Source: Orbicella faveolata (Eukaryota > Cnidaria > Anthozoa > Scleractinia > Merulinidae). From it: a stretch of DNA of 64,000 bases. Location of the stretch: contig NW_018149649.1 of assembly GCF_002042975.1 (NCBI RefSeq), positions 205,381 to 269,380 of the forward strand, written 5' to 3'. The notes under the pieces were generated by a model. It was not told the origin of the DNA, searched no databases, and saw nothing but the letters and a program-made list of their open reading frames with translations. Below, piece by piece: positions 12,434 to 25,287 of the stretch. Each line of letters begins with the position of its first letter. Positions within the stretch are counted from its first letter, which is position 1. Both the position numbers and the translations under genes were made by a program.

Positions 12434-12805
12434 CCATTCAAAATGCCCTCAATTGTCAAACGTTTTGAGAAGCAACACGAACTAGACCTCAACTCAAAGA
12501 AATTCAGCCACAACGAACGAAGAGAAAAGGTAGGCGATGAGAATTCTGTGTTTCTTCTATAAATCACTGAGTAATCAGCAAGTAGAGAGGGGCCAAGTAC
12601 CATGCACTACAGTGACTAAAAACGATAAAAAAAAAAGAGTTATACAGTGACAGACTGGCACATACAAAAGCCTAAAATTTCAGAAATCATATACATACAA
12701 TTAGCCATTTTGATTTATAAACCGTTCCCCCACGAAACATTATGTCACCAAATTTTTAAACCGTTTTTTTTTTTTTATCTTTCACTTTTCAAACTAGAAA
12801 CTACC

Positions 12806-14849
12806 ATGGATTCTTGCAAGATATTACTCGCTGCCATATTTGTTGTTACACTAAGCACAGTGGCTCGTACAGCTCCCTTAAACTCACCACCAAGTAAAAT
12901 AGAAATTCTCGTCAGACTTGGTCTTTCACCGAAACTCGCTAACGCCACTAAAGAGGTAAGGAACGCTATCATTTTTCAATGCGAGTTTTATTCAGTTGGC
13001 CCTGAGTGGACCGTAAGTTATTTTTGTCGCATGGCTTTTAAACGTAGTCACTCATTTTTTTAAACCCATTATTTTTACAGATGAAAAACGTCTACCCGTT
13101 CATAGCCTCTCCTGATCTCGAGAGCACGATGCTACTTTTTGGACCCGTTGTCACACCAACATGCTCTACAAACCTGGTTTGTAACTTTTATTGGCATTTT
13201 GTCACAAAACTTTTTTACTCTACCTGATTGACAACAGTGTACGATCCTAGTAAAAATTCTGACACGTATGTCATGTTTTCGGATTACAATTAATCGTTCC
13301 GTCTTTTTGGCCGTATTTTCACTACGGCCGGAGTTGATTACAAAGTTTTTATGACTAAAGCATACAATCAGAAGTCTATAACACTGGTATTCCTCTTTGG
13401 CATTCTCCCAGTTACAGCCCAAAGTTTCTCTGTAAAAGCCGCCTGCTTTCCAAAAGAGGTAACTAAAGGCAAATGAAGAGGAGAGTACCAATACTAAAAC
13501 AAAGGCTTTGTCTGTTTACAACGTGTATTCGTTATTACCGGTGCTATGGCTGCTGTTTTGAACGGTTCGGTATTTGCATTCAACTGCAAACAACGACTAA
13601 TAAACTGATAACTAGATGAGCTGGAATATATTCATGTGGAAAAATTCTTAGCATAAAAATGAATATGAAGGTAAATTAACTGGCAGTACTTGTGTGTCTG
13701 TGAGTCGTATACTACCTTAAAACCTTGACGACTCTACTGTTTTTATCCGCAGACATTGAAAGACAAACTTTCTGTCCCCTACATGAAGCTGTCTTACTTC
13801 GTCAGTCCGCTGTACATGGTGTACGCTTATGAAGAAAAACAAGGACCTCAGCACATTCAGTTGGCTCAAATGCTTGACGATACAAGCTTTTATCTCAATA
13901 GTACATTTTCAACTCTAAGACGCGAGGTAGGTAACTAGCGAGCCTTAATTAGCTCCGGTAGTAAAACTAATTAATTTAGCATCTGCATTATTTCAGCTTG
14001 CCTCTTCAGTTTAGCACTACAAACTAAAACTCCTGACTAAGGCGCAGAAGTTTGCAAAGTGGAGTGGTCTGGGGCAGGGCGATATTTGTTAAGCCACTTA
14101 CATGTCTGGGGACAAGACGATATTTGTTAAGCCATTTACATCTACTTCAGGAAAAAAAAAAAGAATACATTCCAGAGGAAATTGATTTGTCTCTGTCGGT
14201 GCGACTCCAAACTTAAGCAGTGCATGAGACTGACAGATTGTGCCATTTTTTTACCAACAACATGTTGATTCAATTTAATTGTCAAATTAAAAAAACAGCA
14301 AATTACTTAAAGATATTGTTACCTTTTTTTCAAATTTCAGATCATGCAAAACAAGTTTCCCTTGCCCACCAGTCAAAATGTGTCGGAAGCAGTTCTCGAC
14401 CATCGCACTCGTGAATATCTACAAAGACTTGTCGATCACAAAATAGTGGTAAGTAGTACTTTTTTTCCATAAATAATACCATTGCATCGAGAACGGAAAA
14501 CAACTTAACGAATTTTCTTTGGAAGAAATAACTAAGAAAAAAGACTTTGAACATGAGCAGAATGTCCAAATTCTAAGGTGAAGCAGAGAGTATTTAAGAT
14601 TAAATGAAGCTGTTTGCTATTGCAACTGATTATGTTGTTGCTATTATGGTGCTTGCCGCTGTTGCATTGCAATGTTCTTCACCCTAAAATTGAACTACTA
14701 ACATGTTGAACAATGATATGATTTTTTTTTTAATTTTGTAGAGCCTGGTAATCACTGATGATGTGGTGAAGATTTATCGAAACTACGTCATCCTCTACTC
14801 GCTGCGTGACGCAATCAGCCAGGTGTACGTCTGTGTAATAAGCATCTAA
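12806..14849 (+). CDS. Secreted helical cytokine-like protein, copy 2
   Basis: Coding exons 12806-12955, 13081-13176, 13753-13926, 14341-14448 and 14742-14849; all introns phase 0. The 211-residue protein is identical to copy 1, and the introns show no difference either. If this is a true second gene, the duplication is extremely recent or kept homogeneous by gene conversion; otherwise the assembly has written one gene twice. Features (signal peptide, Cys78 and Cys207, N46, N131, N153) are those of copy 1. Confidence 0.75.
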
Positions 14850-15462
14850 TCTGACCAACAAGATGCAATTTGTAATATTTACTATTTAAGACCGACATTG
14901 GCATATGACAGGAAAGTTACATAAAGTTTTTTTTCGGCGAAAGAAATTATGTGAAAAATCAGATTACAACAGGAAACTTAAAATACTATTTATAATAATT
15001 ATTTAAGGTTAAGCGTAAAATAAGCAAGTACATCTTTTAATTAATTTAAAGGAGAAATGGGAAAACAAACAAGCCATCTGTTGAAATTTAGTTACTAAGA
15101 GAGGTTAGTTTGGAAATTTTGGGGAACATTTTGATCTCACTTTCTGATGCAAATTTACTCTTTTGCTGAATAATATAAACATCATCAGCTGGTCTATTGG
15201 TGTTAAATTTCCCAAGGCTTTCAGGTTTTCTCTCGTCTTCTTTCATAACTCGATTGAGAGATTTTAGAGAATAAACAGTGTGTACGATATAAGTTCTTTA
15301 TCAAGCTACCCTCATAGAGGAAATCAAATCCATATTGAGATTATTATTTGTTACTGATCAGGATCAGTGTATATGTTAATCTGTTACAGATTTCCTTCTG
15401 ATAATCCACTATTGTAAGCGTGTTGTTGTTAAATTAACAATAAAGCGTTTGAAAATGAAGTG
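14850..15462 (+). other. 3' UTR and poly(A) signal of copy 2
   Basis: Identical to the 3' UTR of copy 1, with AATAAA at 15439-15444 and the same scattered ATTTA pentamers. Confidence 0.6.
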
Positions 15463-15932
15463 AATATGATGTCTATTTCTGTACAGCCTAGCAGTATTAC
15501 ACCTTAACATCTAAAGAAGATCTCTACTGGACGAAGTTCAGTCTCAAAAGGTCTTTCTGTCAGATATATCGGTATAATACTGATGTCTGTCAAAGTGCAT
15601 TGTAATGACCGGACTCTTCATTCTTACGATATACTCGGATCTTAAAAGAAATTACTTCTTTGACTAATTCCGAGCATGACACGACTCAACGTGAATATTT
15701 TTTACGTTTTTCCTGCGTTGTGCGGTTTCGTTCCAATCGTGGTCTCGTTTACATTACAGTGTAAAAATGTTCGTGCATAGTTTTCGCGTTTTCCCAACTC
15801 ACTGTGAGGTGTGTATGACGGTCTGCGATCGTGACGCGCCTTTAACTTTCTACAAATCTGTGAAATGTATGCAACCAAACAGAAAACGTATTCCAACAAC
15901 TTATTTTTTTTTTCTTTTACCTTATACGAATT

Positions 15933-16712
15933 CCTTAAAGGGACTTTCCGTTCCGCCCTGATTCTCTTTCATTTCTTTCTTTCCCCTTGGCTTTCTGCCT
16001 CTTCTATCTGGGAAGGGAGTGTGATTGGTCTTAAATTAGCTTCGCTATAGTACCTCATGAAAATTCCGTACGCTTGTGTTACAAGTGCGAAGGGACTTTC
16101 CGCCCCGCCCTGATTCTCTTTCATTTTTTCCTATCACCCATGGTTTTGTCTCCTCTATCTGGGAAGAAAGTGTGATTGCTCTTAAATTAACTTCGCTGTA
16201 GTGTATGCAACCAAAAACAGAAACATACCTCCACAATTTAGCTTTCTTTCTATTACCTTTTACGAATCCCTTAAAGGGACTTTCCGTCCCGCCTTGATTC
16301 TCTTTTATTTCTTCCTTTCCCCCTGGAGTGTGATTGGCCTTAAATTAACTTCGCTATAGTGCCTCGTAAAAATTCCTTACGCTTGTGTTACAAGTGCGAA
16401 GGGACTTTCCGTCCCGCCCCGATTCTCTTTCATTTTTTCCTATCACCCATGGCTTTCTGCCTCTTCTATCTGGGAAGGGAGTGTGATTGATCTTGAATTA
16501 GCTTCGCTATAGTGCCTCTAAAAATTCCGTACGCTTGTGTTACAAGTGCAAAGGGACTTTCCGGCCGCCCTGATTCTCTTTCATTCCCTCCTTTCCCCCA
16601 TGATTTTCTGCTTCTTCTATCTGGGAAGGGAGTGATCGCTCTTTAATTAGCTTACTTGTTGTGCCTTAGTGCGTTGCAACCGTGAAAATTCGGTGTGCTT
16701 GTGTTACAAGTT
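15933..16712 (+). repeat. Second five-site kB array
   Basis: Copy of the array at 8281-9060, with GGGACTTTCC at 15940-15949, 16092-16101, 16276-16285, 16401-16410 and 16553-16562. It is a second real array only if the 7,652-bp duplication is real. Confidence 0.75.
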
Positions 16713-19534
16713 AGCTGTAAAAGAGACTGATAATGTGTTCTCTTTATAGGAAAACGTTACTGATTGCTGACGTTCACCTGTTAGAAGAGTGAAAATCGTA
16801 TGCTTTATTATAATAGCAAACATTATGAGTTCCTGCCGTTTAAATGATAAAGATTGCTTCCGTTTATTGAAGAGGGGTGATACCGCTTTGCGCTTTCGTT
16901 ACAAAAGTGAACGATACAAGAGTTGGCGTTACATCGTTAAACGCTAGCGTTGCTTACCCGCGTGTTCAAGTTTTAATGCAAACACCGAGGAGACGTTTGT
17001 CAGAATTCCAAAGTAGTCATGTATACCCTCACCTTAGAGTCGCGCATGTTGATTCCTCCTAACTTTCACTCCTTCCTTTTACATCAAACTTTATAAAGTG
17101 TGATCATTTAACGCACGCGGATTGGTCGTTTTAGTTTCGGGCTATGTAAACGATAGGTTGTGACGTGTTATGAAATAAGTAGATGCCCTTTTTGACCTTT
17201 TAACATGACGATTATAAAAACTATAAAAGCTTGTCGGATCGTGAAAAGAGATCTATGGCTAAAAATGAAAAATACAAATTAAAAATACAACAAATCTGAA
17301 ACTGTCAATATATGAATCGAATTGAGGCGGATAAAAAGTTTACAACCGGAGAAGTTATTCTAAAATTAAAGTTGTCGAATCTAAAAGTAGACGAGGTTGA
17401 TGTAAATTAAAATTGAAATTTTTAAAAGTGTCTCACGATTTAAGCCTCTGGCCTCTTCATTTGAGGCATATATCATTAACCAAGTCAGTGTGTACGCCAG
17501 TCAGCATGTTCCAAAGCACGGAGCTTCTATTGGGGTACAGTGTCTTTCATTTAGCGGGTGAATGGCCTAAGATCATGCTTCCTAGCGATACAGTTACCTA
17601 GGAATGCAGGTTATCTGTCGTTGTGTGCCTTGTGCATGTGCTTAAAAACGGAAATTTTTTAATCACCTATAATGGAAATAAATGGTTGACTCTTCTGTAC
17701 ACGTTCTAAAACTTCAACTGATAGTTTTGTCTTTTGGTAAATTAAACTTGGACATTTCTAGTATTTCTGGCAGCTCTGCAATGTACTTGTTCAAGAAAAT
17801 CTAAATTTTTTTAGCACGCACCCCACATAAAGCAAGACCGTTGTAGGATGACCTTGAATTAAAAATATTAAGGATTTATTTGTCTGAGTAAATTACGTAT
17901 GTAATCACTCGCATGCTGTGGCTGGCATCTAAACTTTCGAATTCGCGTAAACTTCATCTCGTGTTGACATCAGGTTTTGTAAACACGCGCGCTATTAAGT
18001 CGTAAAACGTTTGTAAACTAATGAACATTTAGAGAACCTGACTAAGCAATACCAGCTCCGAAATGAAATACCACACTAAATCTAGGATAAAAGAAAAATA
18101 ATACAATAACACACAATAATTTCTACCAAAGTGAGGGAAAAGTTTTCTTAATTTTTTAAAGGACTTGATTACCTCTCGCCAAAAGAAACATTGCAGTTGT
18201 ACCAATAATTACGGTTCATTCAGCCTTGCCCTCAATCTTCGGTGGAACTTTATTTCTTGCCCGCTAGTCGCTGTCGTTGTTGTTGTTGTTGTTGTTGTTG
18301 GTAAAAAAAGAATGCATGGGCATTTTAAGTACATTTCGTGTTATACACAAGATTCTTTATGTTGTAATTACTTATCCAGGCCGCTTCTACTGACAATAAT
18401 TTAATTTGAAAATTGAACTGAGTGTGCAAGACAACTTATGAAAAATAATAGTTAGTTCGCCGGTACTTCGAGGCTCTGTGAAAATTTACTGTTATTTCAA
18501 TACAGCCACTTACTTCGATGGATACGTTGCTGTTAAATATTAAGTGAAAGTTGTGTGAAGTTGTCTGTGTTGATATTGTTGTCCGTAAGTTCTTGCACGA
18601 ATCGCTGCAATATAAACTATCATTTTGACAACAGTAAAGATGACCCTTGAGTAACCTACCCAGAAATGGGTTATGATAACAGGAACACTTTGCCGCTCCT
18701 ACGTCATTAATTGATAGGTAAACATATTATGAAAAGACAATTCAGTAAAGAACACAACCACAGAACATTGGTATCCTCAGTCGGTCAACTTCCCTTGGTT
18801 GTTTAAGGAACAATACTAAATTTTAGATAGAGGGAAAAAAAAATTTAACGGGCTTCGACGGATAATAGATTTATTTAAGAATCTCCGCACGTTCTTTCAC
18901 GATCTTTGTAACGTACGCGTGCTTAATCAGCTATTGTATTGTTAAGTGATATAACATGCTCTTGTCTTTTCAAATACCAATCAAGGTCAAACGTTCACTT
19001 GAGTATAGTTTTCGATGAGATTAACTCCATATAAATCGCATGTATACCCAAAAGAGAAATATTTATTTTTCGAATTGCTTGGACCTCCCATAATAAACGC
19101 CGGTGGTAAAATTTTGAACCGTGAATTCTATATGGTTATTTAAAAATTAAGGCAAAACAAATTTGCTATCGTTTATTACACAAGAATTTCTGTCGTTTTT
19201 GGCAGCCATGGCCCAGAACTGAAGTTTACTAAAACAATTTACAGGACTCCCAACAGTTTGTATTTGATGTAAAGCCTGTTCAGAAAGCACGATCTACGAG
19301 CGGCGAGTAGAGTGGTTTCGGGCGCCCGAGTTAAGAGAGAGTGAAACCGTTAGTCCAAAATGGGGTGCTTCCCTTGATATCATATGCTGGTAAAAATTTC
19401 AATAGGCGCAACTGCAAGCCGACAGTGATTTGTACAGTCTTAGGATATCCGAATTCGCTAGAACTCGGACTAAATAGTTCTTATAGATTTTTACTTGATT
19501 TTCTTGACAATTGTAGTAGTACTGATACGAACCT
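16713..19534. other. Spacer after copy 2, no gene
   Basis: Repeats 9061-11882. It ends abruptly at the N gap, at the point where the first unit runs into the second. Confidence 0.6.
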
Positions 19535-19634
19535 NNNNNNNNNNNNNNNNNNNNNNNNNNNNNNNNNNNNNNNNNNNNNNNNNNNNNNNNNNNNNNNNNN
19601 NNNNNNNNNNNNNNNNNNNNNNNNNNNNNNNNNN
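19535..19634. other. Assembly gap, 100 N
   Basis: A run of exactly 100 N, the usual placeholder for a gap of unknown size. More family copies could be hidden here. Confidence 0.95.
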
Positions 19635-21040
19635 CCACTGCGTAACTTGCGTCCCAGCGTAATTAATTCCGCACCATGTGACCGGATCCTGCAAAGGGCC
19701 TATTCTCTTCATTGTTAGTAGCTGTTATTGTTTTAAGGCTAGAGGCATTGTTTCTGTTGTTTGCTCTATTGTTCTCTCAAGGGGTATGAAGGCATTCATG
19801 TGACACCTTATGAGAACTGCTACCTGACCCCTCCTGAGGGTTTGATATACCCTATACCCATGTACACTGCACTGTGCAGCCAGATCTGCTTACACAAATC
19901 AATTAAAACTTTTACACCTCTTGCTGGAATTTTATCCTTGGTCTTTGGCAAATATACCCAGCCAGAGAGAGATTTCCTTTTCTTTCAGCTTGGTGAGAGA
20001 CAAAAGTGAAAGTTTGATCATAACCACTCATTCATTTAACCAGACACATGACCAGATACCGTTCACAATCACGGACAAATAAATTAAACATACTTGACAA
20101 GTTTTTACCAGTGTAAAAGTTATGCAGACAGATAGGATACCAAATACTGTCCTTATATGAGACGTCCCACAATATCCACTACCCTGTGGTTGATTGCAAA
20201 ATTGCAATTGGAGCTGCACTGACATGGGTTTGTCACATAGATGGGACTCAGAATTGAAAATTTCAGTTTGATGAATTACTGCTGCAAAGTACTTTCTTGA
20301 TCACTTGCTGTTTGTACAGGTCCAGCAACTGTAGCTGTACATTAATTCACTTTTACAAGCTAATCAATGTCAAAAGATTATGACAAAAGTGTTGCTAGGC
20401 AGGTTATTAAATTTTAAATTCCATAACAGTTTAATTATCTGTAGTTTGCAATTTGCAAAGCACGTACTAGATAGCGTAGTCTTGAATGAAGTCAATTTTA
20501 ATTTAGTTCCGCAATATTTACTAGAACTTTATACAATTTCTGTAGTTTCTGCGTGAGACTTGTATGTTTGTACAGTAGAAAAGTCGAAATTCAATTAATT
20601 TGGCGTTTGAAGCAAAAATATACCTAGGTACAGCTTATAGCTGAAAATTTGATCACACATGAACATTTTGTATGATAGAGCATATGCTGAATGACATAAT
20701 TCTCACATACACAATAGGAAAACAACTGGTGATGGGCATAGGTTCCCTCTTGTCTCTCACCAGTGGAAAGAGGTGGAAATTTCTGTCTTAAAGAGTATGG
20801 CAAATAAGAAAGCAGAGGAATTGTCACCTTTGTTTCTTTAGTTTCCAATTAACGCTGAATCAACAAATTTCTTTTCAAACCCTAAGAGCACACCCTGTTG
20901 TGTACATGAATTGTACACCAGCCAATTGCCATTTTGTTTACTGGTCCATGTGCATTAGCCTACAATATAACAATTATAACTTACAAGTCATACCCCCGCG
21001 TCGGGGATTGGGCCAGTCCTCCCCAAAATATCTGCGCTAT
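19635..21040. other. Region without recognisable gene
   Basis: This stretch does not align with the family's spacers. Its open frames are short (80-odd residues at most) and show no known domain. A stretch near 19992-20004 recurs in opposite orientation near 20748-20760 (GGTGAGAGACAA-like), which hints at a fold-back repeat, but I cannot define its ends. From about 21040 the sequence aligns with 8060 onward, the flank downstream of copy 1. Confidence 0.4.
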
Positions 21041-21220
21041 ATGCGGTTTTGTTCTAATCGTTCTCGCTTGTAAAAATGTTCTTGCACATTTTTGGCGTTT
21101 TCCCAACCCAATGTGAGGTGCCTATGATGGTCTGTAATCGTGACGCGCCTTTTACTTTCTAACTGTATCTAACCAAACGTATCCCGACAACTCGGCTTTC
21201 TTTCTTTCACCTTTTACAGT

Positions 21221-21830
21221 CATTCAAGGGACTTTCCGCCGAGCCCTGCTTCAATCTTTTCCCAACACCCATGGCTTTCTGCCTCTTCTATCTGGGAAGG
21301 GATTGTGATCGCTCTTTAATTAGTTTTGATATAGTGCCTCATGAAAATTCCGTACGCTTGTGTTACGAGTGCAAAGGGACTTTCCGCTCCGCCCTGATTC
21401 TCTTTCATTTTTTATCCCGCATGGCTTCTGCCTCTTCTATCTGGGAAGGAATTGTGATCGCTCTTTAATTAGTTTCGATATAGTGCCTCACGAAAATTCC
21501 GTATGCTTGTGTTACAAGTGCAAAGGGACTTTCCGCTCCACCCTGATTCTCTTTCATTTTTTTATCCCGCATGGTTTCTACCTCTTCTATCTGGGAAGGG
21601 ATTGTGATCGCCCTTTAATTAGTTTCGATATAGTGCCCCACGAAAATTCCGTATGCTTGTGTTACAATTGCAAAGGGACTTTCCGCCCCGCCCTGATTCT
21701 CATACCGCATGGCTTTCTGCCTCTTCTATCTGGGAAGGGAGTGTGATCGTTCTCTAATTAGCCTCACCATTGTGCCTTAGTGCGTTGCAACCATGAAAAT
21801 TCCGTGTGCTTGTGTTACAAGTGTGAAGAT
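21221..21830 (+). repeat. Four-site kB array, first listing
   Basis: GGGACTTTCC lies at 21228-21237, 21376-21385, 21525-21534 and 21675-21684, spaced 148, 149 and 150 bp, much more regularly than the array after copy 1. The dyad CTTGTGTTACAAG is intact at 21506-21518 and 21809-21821 and has one mismatch near 21356 and 21656. Confidence 0.8.
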
Positions 21831-23617
21831 CGGCTGTAAGAGAGAACAATGTGTTTTCTTCATAAGAAAACGTTACCGATAAGATTGCTGACGTTCGCCG
21901 GTTAGAAGAATGAGCATAGCACGCTCTCAAGCTGTTACCATAAAAGTACACATTTTGATTTTCTACCATTTAAAACATAAACATTGCTTCTGTTTATTGA
22001 GGAGGGGTGATACAGCTTTGCGTTTCCGCCACAATAGTGGACGATTCCTGAGACTGCGTTACATCACTAAACGTTGGCGCTGCTTAAATCTGTGCTGCAG
22101 TTTTCATGCAAACACCGAGGAGATGTTTGGCAGAATTCCAAAGTAGTTATGTGTACCCTCACCTAAGATTCGCCGCACATGTTGATTCCTCCTAACTTCC
22201 ACTCTTTCCTTTTACATCAGTCTTCATAAAGTGTGATCATTTAACGCACGCTAATTGGTCGTTTTAGTTCCGCATGCATCGGGCTATGTAAATGGTTCTG
22301 ACGTATGATGATATAAGTAGACAACCTTTTTGACCTTTTAACACGATAATTGTAAAAGCTACAAGCTTGTGGGATTTATGGCTAAAAAGTAAAAATACAA
22401 ATTAAAAATACAAAAAATTCAAAAACTGTCAATATTTGCGAAATCGAAATAAAGGCGGATAGAAAGGATACAACTGGAGAAGTTATTCTACAATTTAAGT
22501 TGTCAAGTCTAAAAGTAGTAACCGGGTCTGACTTAACATTAAAATCGAAATTTTAATGTGTCTAAGATTTTAGCCTCTGACGAGAACTTTGAGGCATATA
22601 TCATTAACGAAGACAGCGTGTTCGCCAGTCAGCCTGTTCCAAAGCACGGAACTTCTGTAGACTACGATTCTTTCATACAGCGAGTGTTAAGACGCGGTGC
22701 CAGTAATGAATAGTCTAGGACCTAGGTAATCTGTTGTTGCATGCCTTGTGCACGTGCTTAATAACGGCAAGTTTATCACGGAAATAACGGGTAATTAACC
22801 ATTGTACACATTCTAAAACTTCAACTGATCATGATAGCATGATGTTTTGGTAAATTAAGGTTACTGATAACCTCTTCGGGATCGTATTTTGCAAAATTTT
22901 AAAAAGCTACCATTAGATAGCCCATTCATTATATATGTTTTCTTCTGAAAAAGAAATTATAATAAATTTTTTTTTTTCTCTTGCGGAGTTATTTCGGAGA
23001 CATTTCTGACACCTCTACAATGTAGCTGTTCTAGAAAATCTAAAATTTCTGAGTTATAGCACGCACCCCACATAACAACTAAACAAGATCATTGTAGGAT
23101 GACCTTGAATTAAAACTATTAAGCATTGTTATCATAAAGGTCAAACAACAATGCCACAATTCAGGCACAATAGCTCGGGCTAAATAATGAAATTTTTAAC
23201 TGAACAATATACATGACAAATGTGTACAAGTAAGATTAAGTATCCTGACTGTCTTTTCTACAGCAGTAATATCAGATCTATCGCGTACTGTTACTTAGTT
23301 CAATGTTATCGAATATCGCAAATATCGAATATGGGTTTAATCGGGGAATGCGAAAACGTCCGACTCGTGTGGTCTCGCAATGCAGTCGCCGCATTGTCAT
23401 CGGGAAGAACACGTCTTCATCGATCTACAAAATCAGTTATAAATTAGGAAACGCCTTTTCTAGCGACGGAACATTACCTCGCATTGCAAGCAGGAACTAA
23501 CAAGAGATGCTTTGCGGAAAAATGAAACTCGGCATACTATTGCCGGGTCAAGGATAACTGCAACCAGAAGTTTATAAGCTTCTGTTGTAACTTTGTACCA
23601 GTGGCGTAAATGAAATT

Positions 23618-24144
23618 ATCGATCATCTCCGATTGTCATTTAATTTCCCCACCCAGTTTAGTTTGTCTAAGGGCATTTTTAAACGGGTGTGAAGTATCGT
23701 TTCTACTTATAAGTAAACTGTCCCCCTGTATAAAACCCATTACAAATTATTTTTTCCATAATGGGTAAATTACATTTACACACTATTTGACGTACAGCGT
23801 GCATACAAATGCATCTGTCTTGTTGAAAAAATTATTTTACACCAAACCACGTAGTTGTAACGTATGTAAACGTCAACTGGCGCGGCAGGAACAACTGATG
23901 AAGTTTCCGAGAATATCACATGACTTGATTTAACAGTGTTCAGCACAGGGAACGTGAGTCATGGGGCTACACCTCAAGGAGAAACTCGTTTTTTTAAACA
24001 CAAAATGATGTAACAGCAAAAAAACTTCCCCTTCATTTTATATAAAAGGCAGTCAAGATGCTCTCTACTAACAAACGCTTTGGAAAGCAACACAAACTAG
24101 ATTTGAACCCAGAAGAATTCAACCACAGAGAACAAAGAGGAAAG
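23618..24144 (+). promoter_or_regulatory. Promoter and 5' exon of copy 3, first listing
   Basis: Contains the conserved block, TTCCGAGAA at 23905-23913, a perfect AP-1 site at 23955-23961, TATATAAAAG at 24039-24048 and the non-coding exon ending at 24144. No coding exons follow before the contig ends at 24549, so this is not a separate gene but the overlap described above. Confidence 0.6.
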
Positions 24145-24474
24145 GTAAGGGATAAATTATTAACTTATCCTAAATATCTTAGACAATAAGTATGTCAAAC
24201 GATTTACGAAGTATCAAACTACACAATTGTCTCATTCAATTCTTTTCAACAACAACAACATCTTTATTTCTCAATATAAATATCAATAATTTCACGATTT
24301 TTTAAAACAAGCGACTGATCGATTTATTAGTCAAAAACGAGCAACAGGATTCCAGTAGACGTTTCATTCTACTTCACGGATTTGTAGTCAGTGCTAGAGC
24401 GACTGACAAAAGGAAAACATAACTAACGTTATGACATGAAACCAAAAAAAAAAACATTTTAAAAGTTATACAGA

Positions 24475-24549
24475 GAATGACTGACTGACTGATTGACTGA
24501 CGGACGGAGGGACGGACGGACTGACTGACTGACTGACTGACTGACTGAC
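24475..24549. repeat. (TGAC)n microsatellite, truncated
   Basis: Tetranucleotide repeat with interruptions (GACGGACGGA). The contig ends in it. Confidence 0.9.
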
Positions 24550-24550
24550 N
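24550..24550. other. Single-N contig join
   Basis: The sequence after the N begins 3,457 bases further back in the same locus, so the join is an unresolved overlap rather than a real gap. Confidence 0.85.
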
Positions 24551-24677
24551 GGCGTTTTCCCAACCCAATGTGAGGTGCCTATGATGGTCTGTGATCGTGA
24601 CGCGCCTTTTACTTTCTAACTGTATCTAACCAAACGTATCCCGACAACTCGGCTTTCTTTCTTTCACCTTTTACAGT

Positions 24678-25287
24678 CATTCAAGGGACTTTCCGCCGAG
24701 CCCTGCTTCAATCTTTTCCCAACACCCATGGCTTTCTGCCTCTTCTATCTGGGAAGGGATTGTGATCGCTCTTTAATTAGTTTTGATATAGTGCCTCATG
24801 AAAATTCCGTACGCTTGTGTTACGAGTGCAAAGGGACTTTCCGCTCCGCCCTGATTCTCTTTCATTTTTTATCCCGCATGGCTTCTGCCTCTTCTATCTG
24901 GGAAGGAATTGTGATCGCTCTTTAATTAGTTTCGATATAGTGCCTCACGAAAATTCCGTATGCTTGTGTTACAAGTGCAAAGGGACTTTCCGCTCCACCC
25001 TGATTCTCTTTCATTTTTTTATCCCGCATGGTTTCTACCTCTTCTATCTGGGAAGGGATTGTGATCGCCCTTTAATTAGTTTCGATATAGTGCCCCACGA
25101 AAATTCCGTATGCTTGTGTTACAATTGCAAAGGGACTTTCCGCCCCGCCCTGATTCTCATACCGCATGGCTTTCTGCCTCTTCTATCTGGGAAGGGAGTG
25201 TGATCGTTCTCTAATTAGCCTCACCATTGTGCCTTAGTGCGTTGCAACCATGAAAATTCCGTGTGCTTGTGTTACAAGTGTGAAGAT
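24678..25287 (+). repeat. Four-site kB array upstream of copy 3
   Basis: GGGACTTTCC at 24685-24694, 24833-24842, 24982-24991 and 25132-25141. The last site lies about 2.4 kb upstream of the TATA box of copy 3. Units share the dyad, the GGGAAGG motif and the TAATTAGTTTCGATATAGTG stretch. Confidence 0.8.

Larger units (their letters stand above)
4231..19534. repeat. Tandem pair of 7,652-bp units
   Basis: Positions 4231-11882 and 11883-19534 match base for base at an offset of 7,652, with a single difference noted (4511 versus 12163). Each unit holds a promoter, one whole gene (copy 1 or 2), its 3' UTR, a kB-site array and a spacer. Just before 4231 the matching sequence becomes diverged, for example three differences in 4140-4210 against 11793-11862. 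The second unit stops exactly at the unit boundary, where a 100-N gap begins. This is either a very young duplication or an assembly loop written out twice. Confidence 0.9.
21094..24549. repeat. First listing of a 3.46-kb overlap
   Basis: Matches 24551-28006 at an offset of 3,457 with very few differences (one at 21132). It ends inside a TGAC microsatellite, directly before a single N. The second listing reads on through the microsatellite into copy 3. Most likely one locus present on two contig ends. Confidence 0.9.

Noticed and set aside
19341-19718. Frames reading through the N gap at 19535
   Set aside because: Any protein spanning unknown bases is meaningless.
19761-20009. 82-residue frame after the first gap
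   Set aside because: No domain, no splice partners and no homologous copy in the window to test conservation.
21228-21684. CRISPR array
   Set aside because: The spacing is regular, but whole ~149-bp units are repeated with no unique spacers, and the genome is eukaryotic.
21360-21746. 128-residue frame with internal repeats
   Set aside because: It is the tandem kB unit read in one frame (about 149 bp per unit). The related arrays at 8281 and 15933 do not keep the frame.
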